Shown piece by piece: positions 14,641 through 19,746 of a stretch of DNA of 19,746 bases (position 1 is its first letter; the number at the start of each line of letters is the position of its first letter). The stretch comes from Legionellaceae bacterium (GTDB lineage: Bacteria > Pseudomonadota > Gammaproteobacteria > Legionellales > Legionellaceae): positions 1 to 19,746 of the forward strand of contig CANNIJ010000014.1 in NCBI GenBank assembly GCA_947505025.1, written 5' to 3'. The translations under genes were made by a program, and so were the position numbers. Under the pieces are notes generated by a model. The model ran no database searches. It worked only from the letters and a program-made list of their open reading frames with translations, and was not told the origin of the DNA.

Positions 14641-15597
14641 CTAGGCCCGTGAGTAATCAAATGACATACATTGCGATATACCTGGGTATCCCCCAGCAAG
14701 GGCTAATAATCTATCCAACCCTAAAGCAACACCACTACACTCCGGCAAACCATGCTTTAATGCCTGTAAAAATTCAGGATCTGGTAATATTTCTGGTAAG
14801 TTATGTGATTTTCTATAGTCAGACTCTTGTGTAAAACGTTGTGCCTGAAGTTCAGGATCAGTCAATTCATGAAATCCATTGGCTAACTCAACCCCGGCGT
14901 AATAAACCTCAAAGCGTGCGGCTGTATTACCGTTGATTTGTGCTAGTGATGCTTGGGATACCGGAAAAGAATACACAGCTACCGGCCCGGCATACCTTGA
15001 TAGATCTGGCTCAACCACATGACTCATCAATAAAAATAAATACTGATCTGGATCAGACTCATTCTCAGCCAATACATTGTTTAAATTATACCGTTCTAAA
15101 ACCTGTTTTAATTTGGGAATATCTATATTTAAAGGATCTAAATCACAAGCGTCTAAAAAAGCTTGTTGATATGTTTTACGTATCATGGGCGGAACACCCA
15201 ATAACTGGTGTAAAAAAACATCAATCTCATCCATTAACTGATGATGGTCTACATCTAACTGGTACCATTCTAATAATGTGAACTCAGGGTTATGCCATCG
15301 CCCTAGCTCATCATCACGAAAAACACGTGCTAACTGAAAAATTGGCCCACTGCCTGCCGCTAATAACCGCTTCATATGATACTCAGGTGAAGTTTGTAAA
15401 TAACGGGTGTTTCCATGCACCTGCGCACAAATATTGCTAAGATATAAATCTGTCACGCCGTGTCGGCCTATAACCGGAGTTTCAACCTCTAAATAACCGC
15501 GACAATTAAAAAAATCTCTTACTTGAGCAAATAACTTAGCCCGTTGCTTGAGAGCATCGATCGTTGCTGATGGCCGCCAAGCCTCAGGATGATCCAT
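14641..15597 (-). CDS. epmA: Elongation factor P lysine-lysyltransferase EpmA
   Basis: EpmA (PoxA/GenX) is a truncated class II lysyl-tRNA synthetase paralogue that ligates (R)-beta-lysine to a conserved lysine of elongation factor P, so that ribosomes pass polyproline stretches. The 318-residue product (E. coli 325) lacks the anticodon-binding domain. It has TSPEYHMK at residues 69-76, the class II motif 2 region FRDDELGRWHNPEFTLLEW (93-111), GVELANGFHELTD, and motif 3 GVALGLDRL (289-297). I chose the ATG at 15595-15597. It gives family length and begins WRPSATIDAL like E. coli EpmA, and its A overlaps the sufT stop in TGATG. An in-frame start at 15654 lies inside sufT. EpmB and efp are not in the window. 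Confidence 0.94.
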   Translation of the reverse strand: MDHPEAWRPSATIDALKQRAKLFAQVRDFFNCRGYLEVETPVIGRHGVTDLYLSNICAQVHGNTRYLQTSPEYHMKRLLAAGSGPIFQLARVFRDDELGRWHNPEFTLLEWYQLDVDHHQLMDEIDVFLHQLLGVPPMIRKTYQQAFLDACDLDPLNIDIPKLKQVLERYNLNNVLAENESDPDQYLFLLMSHVVEPDLSRYAGPVAVYSFPVSQASLAQINGNTAARFEVYYAGVELANGFHELTDPELQAQRFTQESDYRKSHNLPEILPDPEFLQALKHGLPECSGVALGLDRLLALAGGYPGISQCMSFDYSRA

Positions 15598-15932
15598 CAA
15601 TAAAACATACCTAATTCTAAACGTGCAGCTTCTGTCATACGATCCTGAGTCCACGACGGCTCCCAGACCAACTCAACCGTACAGTCCTTAACCCCAGCAA
15701 CTGCGTTGACTGCAGTTTCTACTGTTCCTGGAAATGTTTGTGCAACTGGACATCCCGGCGAGGTCAACGTCATATGTATGTGAATATGATTATCCGGCAT
15801 GACTAATATGTCATAAATTAAACCTAAATCATAAATATTCACCGGTATCTCAGGATCAAACACCGTCTTTAAACCTAAAATAACGCGTTCTTTTAATGCT
15901 TCTGGCGTTTCTTGCTTTGTAAATCCAAACAT
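15597..15932 (-). CDS. sufT: Fe-S assembly protein SufT (MIP18/DUF59 family)
   Basis: SufT is a small accessory factor for maturation of iron-sulfur proteins, found next to suf genes in many bacteria. The 111-residue product is a single MIP18-type domain with DPEIPVNIYDLGLIYD (about residues 26-41), TLTSPGCPVA with the conserved Cys, and the C-terminal WEPSWTQDRMTEAARLELGM typical of SufT rather than PaaD. It starts 3 nt after the sufU stop and its stop codon overlaps the epmA ATG. Biochemical function is less settled than for the core Suf proteins, but family and context agree. Confidence 0.9.
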   Translation of the reverse strand: MFGFTKQETPEALKERVILGLKTVFDPEIPVNIYDLGLIYDILVMPDNHIHIHMTLTSPGCPVAQTFPGTVETAVNAVAGVKDCTVELVWEPSWTQDRMTEAARLELGMFY

Positions 15933-15935
15933 ATT

Positions 15936-16376
15936 CTACTCCGTCACAACGGTAGCTGATTCATTTTTTAATGCTGCTACCATGGTATGCCACGCCAAAG
16001 TTGCGCACTTTACTCGAGCAGGAAACAAACGTACACCAGCCAGCACCGACAATTTACCCGCAATCACATCAGCATCGTTTTCAGTCAGCATTGCATGAAA
16101 ATCTGCAAACACCTGCTGCGCTGCTGGCAGCGTGAGCCCATGTAATGCTTCTGTCATCATCGATGCAGAGGCTTGAGAAATAGCACAGCCACAACCGACA
16201 AAGCTTATATCTCTGACCGTATTTCTATCAATTTGCAGATAAACGGTCAAACGATCGCCGCATAGTCGATTAAAGCCATTAGCCTGTGATGTAGGATTGG
16301 CTAAAGCATAATGATTACGTGGATTTTTTTGATGATCCAAAATCATTTCCTGATATAATTCACGCAAATCAGTCAT
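15936..16376 (-). CDS. sufU: Zinc-dependent sulfur transfer protein SufU
   Basis: SufU accepts persulfide sulfur from SufS and passes it to the SufBCD scaffold. The 146-residue product resembles Bacillus SufU: YQEMILDHQKNPRN near the N terminus, LCGDR with Cys39 and Asp41, GCGCAISQASASMM with Cys64, the extra helical insert (about residues 84-113), and FPARVKCATLAW with Cys124. Those three Cys and the Asp are the expected zinc ligands. Cys62 is additional. The start at 16374-16376 gives an N terminus like SufU and its ATG overlaps the sufS stop as TGATG; a longer reading to 16418 would sit inside sufS. An IscU-type scaffold role is less likely given the insert and suf context. Confidence 0.92.
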   Translation of the reverse strand: MTDLRELYQEMILDHQKNPRNHYALANPTSQANGFNRLCGDRLTVYLQIDRNTVRDISFVGCGCAISQASASMMTEALHGLTLPAAQQVFADFHAMLTENDADVIAGKLSVLAGVRLFPARVKCATLAWHTMVAALKNESATVVTE

Positions 16377-17620
16377 CAACAAAAAACCTCCTGCACACGC
16401 TTCAATGCCAGCATACAACTATCAATCTCTTCGATTGTATTATAAAAAGACAGTGAGATCCGTGAAATTGCAGATACTCCTAAAAAATCCATCAAAGGCA
16501 TGGCACATAAATGCCCGCTGCGTATCGCAATCCCGGCATTATCTAAAATCGTAGCTATATCGTGCCCATGAATACTTCCATGAACAAAGGACAACACAGG
16601 GACTTTGTGAACTGCCGTGCCGATGATATTAAATCCAGGTAAAGCACTCAAAGCATCGGTGGCATAAGCCAATAGATATGCTTCATATGCGGCAATTGCG
16701 GCCTGGTCATGTGACCATAAATAGTCCAGCGCAGCGCCCAAGCCAATTACTCCGGATATATTTGGTGTGCCGGCTTCAAATTTATGTGGGACAGGTGCAT
16801 ATTCAGTTGCGGCAAAAGTTACAGATGTAATCATTTCTCCGCCACCCTGATACGGAATCATGTCATCCAGTAACGCCTTGCGCCCCCATAACACACCAAT
16901 TCCTGTTGGCCCGTACATCTTGTGCGCAGAAAAGGCGTAAAAATCACAACCCAAATCCTGCACATCCACATTAAAATGCGCCGTAGACTGTGCGCCATCT
17001 ATAATTACAATTGCGCCTACAGTTTTTGCCATTGCAACCATTTGTTTCGCTGGATTGATCGTGCCTAATGCATTCGAAGCATGGGTAAATGCAACAATTT
17101 TAGTTTTACTGCTGATGAGTTTTTCAAATTCATCCAGTAATACTTCACCTGAAATAGATATCGGTGCAACGCGCAATACTGCGCCTGTTTTTGCACAGAC
17201 CATTTGCCAGGGCACAATATTTGAGTGATGCTCCATCTGCGTGATTAAAATTTCGTCTCCAGGCAAGATGCGTGGCACAACAAAACTTTGCGCAACTAAA
17301 TTCATGGCTTCAGTAGTCCCGCGTACAAAAATACATTCATGCGCACCATTAGCATGAATAAATCTTGCGACATTTTCACGAACTTCCTCGAACTTTTGCG
17401 TGGCACGTACACTTAAAACATGCACGCCTCGATGTACATTTGCATTATACGAAGTATAGTAATTGGTGATTGAATCAATCACTGATTGTGGTTTTTGCGT
17501 GGTCGCGGCATTATCTAAATAAACTAAAGGATAGCCATTTATATCCTGATGTAACTCAGGAAAATTTTGACGAATTGCATGTATATCCAAAGTATTCATC
17601 AATTTCACATCATAATGCAT
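16376..17620 (-). CDS. sufS: Cysteine desulfurase SufS
   Basis: SufS is a group II PLP-dependent cysteine desulfurase that releases sulfur from cysteine as a persulfide for Fe-S assembly. The 414-residue product has YLDNAATTQKP near residues 34-44, HHSNIVPW at 131-138, and DGAQS at 208-212. The PLP lysine is Lys234 in SAHKMYGPTG, and the catalytic Cys372 is in RSGHLCAMPLM. His353 lies 19 residues before that Cys. That is the position of the Bacillus His that swaps a zinc ligand with SufU; E. coli, which uses SufE, has Tyr there. The ATG at 17618-17620 has GGGAG 6 nt upstream and overlaps the sufD end by 11 nt; a downstream ATG at 17599 has no comparable site. Confidence 0.96.
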   Translation of the reverse strand: MHYDVKLMNTLDIHAIRQNFPELHQDINGYPLVYLDNAATTQKPQSVIDSITNYYTSYNANVHRGVHVLSVRATQKFEEVRENVARFIHANGAHECIFVRGTTEAMNLVAQSFVVPRILPGDEILITQMEHHSNIVPWQMVCAKTGAVLRVAPISISGEVLLDEFEKLISSKTKIVAFTHASNALGTINPAKQMVAMAKTVGAIVIIDGAQSTAHFNVDVQDLGCDFYAFSAHKMYGPTGIGVLWGRKALLDDMIPYQGGGEMITSVTFAATEYAPVPHKFEAGTPNISGVIGLGAALDYLWSHDQAAIAAYEAYLLAYATDALSALPGFNIIGTAVHKVPVLSFVHGSIHGHDIATILDNAGIAIRSGHLCAMPLMDFLGVSAISRISLSFYNTIEEIDSCMLALKRVQEVFC

Positions 17621-18887
17621 GCTCGACTCCCAAATGATCCATCAAACAACTACTTAACCATGCACTAAATTCTACACCAGGCACCGCTGATATATTTTCT
17701 GCGATAAAAGCTTGGATCAAATGTTTACGCGCTTGCGTTGCCGAGACACCACGGGCGGCAAAATAAAATAAGGCCTCAGGATCTAGTTGTCCTACTGTAG
17801 CACCATGTGTGCACACAACATCATCAGCATCGATCTGTAATTGCGGATGGGTGTTAACTTCGGACAATTCAGACAACAAAATATTTTTATTTTGTTGATT
17901 GGCTTGTGTGTGCTGTGCATCTTTTTTTACGTCTACCAAGCCATCAAAAACTGCACGTGATTTTCCCGTCAGAACGCCTTTATAATTCTGGTCACTGCGT
18001 CCGTTTGGAACAGCATGTGTGACATGTGTATGTTGATCCATATGTTGACCAGCACCTGGTGCGTATAAGCCCCTCAAATTACATTCTGAATACTCTTCAT
18101 TCAGAACTACCGTGGTATCATTGCGTGATAAAAGACCACCCAGGCTGACTAAATGGCCGTTAAAAATGCTATTGGCGGCCTGTTTTACTAATACATGTCC
18201 AAAATGATACGCCAGATTACTTTCCTGCTGCAACTTAACATGCGTAAGTACCGAATTGGGCGCAAGAAAAATTTCAGTTACAGTATTCATCATATACTTA
18301 GTCTTTGCCGTGCCTTGGTAAGACTCAACTAGATGCAACGAACTGCCAGCCTCTAAAACCACTAAATGATGCATATGTAGTGCTTGATCTTGCACGGCGT
18401 TTGTATGCCGAATACTCAGCGGCTGTTCAATACGGACGCCCGCTGGCACATATACGAACACCCCATGCAACAACATCGCCATGTTCCAGGCCAAGATACT
18501 GTTGTCGTAATTGATCAATTGACCTAAATAAGGCCTAACTTTATCGGGATGATCCTCTATCGCCTGCAGTACCGGCATAATAATCACGCCTGGCGGCAAA
18601 TCTACCTGAAATGGCAATACAACCCCTGTAGACACTATCACTTCTTTGGAGTCTAGCGGTAGTGGCATCATTGGATGCTGCAACTGATCCATGTCCGGTG
18701 CCTGCACCATAAATGACTCATTTAAAAAAGTCGCTAATGACGTGTATTTCCACAGTGGGTCTGTGCGCGTAGGAAAGCCCAAGTTTAAAAAAACCTCCAA
18801 CGCCTTGCTCTGTAAGTCAGCCAGCCATTTTATGGCCGATGTAGCCGCTATAGCTTGTGTCTGATAGCCTGAAATCTGTGCATTCAT
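17610..18887 (-). CDS. sufD: Fe-S cluster assembly protein SufD
   Basis: SufD pairs with SufB and the ATPase SufC to form the SufBC2D scaffold on which Fe-S clusters are built. The 425-residue product has an N-terminal helical region (RTDPLWKYTSLATFLN) and the long right-handed beta-helix core. It ends in the conserved C-terminal helical domain with DDVVCTHGATVGQLDPEALFY, where His361 corresponds to the functional His360 of E. coli SufD. Its ATG overlaps the sufC stop by 4 nt (ATGA), and its 3' end overlaps sufS by 11 nt, consistent with coupled translation. Length matches the family (E. coli 423). Confidence 0.95.
   Translation of the reverse strand: MNAQISGYQTQAIAATSAIKWLADLQSKALEVFLNLGFPTRTDPLWKYTSLATFLNESFMVQAPDMDQLQHPMMPLPLDSKEVIVSTGVVLPFQVDLPPGVIIMPVLQAIEDHPDKVRPYLGQLINYDNSILAWNMAMLLHGVFVYVPAGVRIEQPLSIRHTNAVQDQALHMHHLVVLEAGSSLHLVESYQGTAKTKYMMNTVTEIFLAPNSVLTHVKLQQESNLAYHFGHVLVKQAANSIFNGHLVSLGGLLSRNDTTVVLNEEYSECNLRGLYAPGAGQHMDQHTHVTHAVPNGRSDQNYKGVLTGKSRAVFDGLVDVKKDAQHTQANQQNKNILLSELSEVNTHPQLQIDADDVVCTHGATVGQLDPEALFYFAARGVSATQARKHLIQAFIAENISAVPGVEFSAWLSSCLMDHLGVEHAL
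17627..17631 (-). promoter_or_regulatory. Ribosome-binding site of sufS
   Basis: GGGAG on the minus strand lies 6 nt before the ATG at 17620, within the sufD coding end. It decides the sufS start in favour of MHYDVKLM over the internal ATG seven codons later. Confidence 0.65.
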
Positions 18888-19639
18888 ACCAGCACCTTAG
18901 CCTCAAGCCAACCATAACCTTTTTCTTCTAACTCAAGCGCCAAAGATTTATCACCTGACTTGATAATACGTCCCTGAGCTAGAACATGGATTACGTCCGG
19001 CTCAATATAATTGAGCAGCCTTTGATAATGAGTCACTAATAAAATAGCGCGATCCGCCGATCTTAAGGCGTTGACGCCCTCAGAAATCACACGCAAGGCA
19101 TCAATATCTAACCCTGAATCTGTTTCATCTAAAATTGCCAGTTTTGGCTCCAAAGCTGCCATCTGTAAAATTTCATTACGCTTCTTTTCTCCGCCGGAAA
19201 AACCTTCGTTCACGCCGCGATATAATAAAGCTTCATCCATGCCCAAAGCCGTGCATTTTTCACGAATAAAACGTAAAAAATCCATGGCATCTAATAATGG
19301 TTTCTTTTGCGCACTACGGATTGCATTGACCGAAGCTTTTAAAAATTGCAGATTAACTACCCCGGGAATTTCCACTGGGTATTGAAACGACATAAACAAT
19401 CCAGCGGCTGCACGTTGCTCGGCTGTAAGTGGCAATAAATCCTGCCCTAAAAAATCCACCGTGCCGCCAGTTACGTCATATGCAGGATGACCTGCTAAAA
19501 CCTTAGATAAAGTACTTTTGCCAGAGCCATTCGGGCCCATGATAGCATGCACTTCGCCAGGTGCAATATTCAAGTTGATGCCATTAAGTAATGTTTTACC
19601 TTGAACATCTACACATAAATTACTGATTTTTAATACCAT
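18884..19639 (-). CDS. sufC: Fe-S cluster assembly ATPase SufC
   Basis: SufC is the ABC-type ATPase of the SufBC2D scaffold; its ATP-driven dimerisation is needed for cluster formation. The 251-residue product shows Walker A GPNGSGKST (residues 35-43), the Q-loop MSFQYPVEIPG (83-93), the signature FSGGEKKR (147-154), Walker B LAILDETDSGLD (Glu172 after Asp171), and the switch His in LVTHYQRLL. No membrane domain follows, as expected for a soluble SufC. The ATG at 19637-19639 overlaps the sufB stop by one base (TAATG) and the sufD start overlaps the sufC stop by 4 nt. Confidence 0.97.
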   Translation of the reverse strand: MVLKISNLCVDVQGKTLLNGINLNIAPGEVHAIMGPNGSGKSTLSKVLAGHPAYDVTGGTVDFLGQDLLPLTAEQRAAAGLFMSFQYPVEIPGVVNLQFLKASVNAIRSAQKKPLLDAMDFLRFIREKCTALGMDEALLYRGVNEGFSGGEKKRNEILQMAALEPKLAILDETDSGLDIDALRVISEGVNALRSADRAILLVTHYQRLLNYIEPDVIHVLAQGRIIKSGDKSLALELEEKGYGWLEAKVLV

Positions 19640-19746
19640 TAGCCCACAGCCCCCTCTAATCGAACACCCAATAACTTTGTAGCTTCCACTGCAAACTCCA
19701 TGGGTAATTCCTTTAGTACTTGCTTACAAAACCCATTAACAATCAT
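19639..19746 (-). CDS. sufB: Fe-S cluster assembly protein SufB (C-terminal 35 residues, 5' part outside window)
   Basis: The open frame entering at the right edge encodes MIVNGFCKQVLKELPMEFAV and ends in KLLGVRLEGAVG before the TAA at 19639-19641. This is nearly the same as the end of E. coli SufB (IVNGFCKDVF, LPLEFAVEAQKLL), so this is the last segment of sufB. SufB is the scaffold subunit that carries nascent clusters with SufD. The start, the active-site Cys and any upstream regulator or operon promoter lie beyond 19746. Its stop overlaps the sufC start (TAATG). Confidence 0.95.
   Translation of the reverse strand: MIVNGFCKQVLKELPMEFAVEATKLLGVRLEGAVG

Noticed and set aside
14412..14834. 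A 140-codon plus-strand open frame
   Set aside because: It is antisense to the well-supported coaD start and epmA end and shows no domain.
15598..15654. Longer epmA start inside sufT (19 extra residues)
   Set aside because: The extra residues have no counterpart in EpmA, while the TGATG junction gives the family N terminus and length.

Overview
The window comes from a gammaproteobacterial chromosome. FtsA, FtsQ, ZipA, EpmA and the Suf proteins all read like gammaproteobacterial family members, and the base composition is moderately AT-rich. The co-presence of a SufU/SufT-type suf operon, a PHB reductase, a small phasin-like protein and a membrane desaturase recalls Legionellales/Coxiella-like lineages, but that placement is inference and is weak. 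No mobile element, CRISPR array, tRNA or rRNA was seen, and no gene-free stretch exceeds 300 bases.

Positions 1-10484 (all minus strand) are a compact division and cell-wall (dcw) cluster. In transcription order it reads zipA-murF-mraY-murD-ftsW-murC-murB-ddl-ftsQ-ftsA, with ftsA running off the left edge. Genes overlap by about 4 nt or lie 2-20 nt apart. The genes cover the cytoplasmic and lipid I steps of peptidoglycan precursor synthesis, the SEDS polymerase FtsW, and three divisome proteins (ZipA, FtsQ, FtsA). The order departs from the textbook one in two ways: murG is absent between ftsW and murC, and a zipA gene sits directly in front of murF where murE would be expected.

Positions 10656-12958 (minus) hold a lipid/polyester block: a membrane fatty-acid desaturase, acetoacetyl-CoA reductase phaB and a small phasin-like gene. 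A hairpin separates it from zipA. A divergent promoter region at 12959-13106 drives this block to the left and, to the right, a small two-helix membrane protein followed by plsC-type acyltransferase (13107-14078).

Positions 14052-19746 are minus strand again. coaD converges on plsC with a 27-nt 3' overlap. Upstream of coaD lies a suf iron-sulfur assembly operon sufB(partial)-C-D-S-U-T followed by epmA, the EF-P lysine ligase, joined to sufT by a TGATG stop-start overlap. The SufS/SufU pair has the residues expected of the zinc-dependent SufU-type sulfur transfer rather than SufE.

I found no clearly new biological system. The most useful points are the altered dcw layout, the coupling of EF-P modification to Fe-S assembly, and the SufU-type signature. 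Several start codons were moved downstream of the longest ORF because ribosome-binding sites, promoters or family length argue for it.
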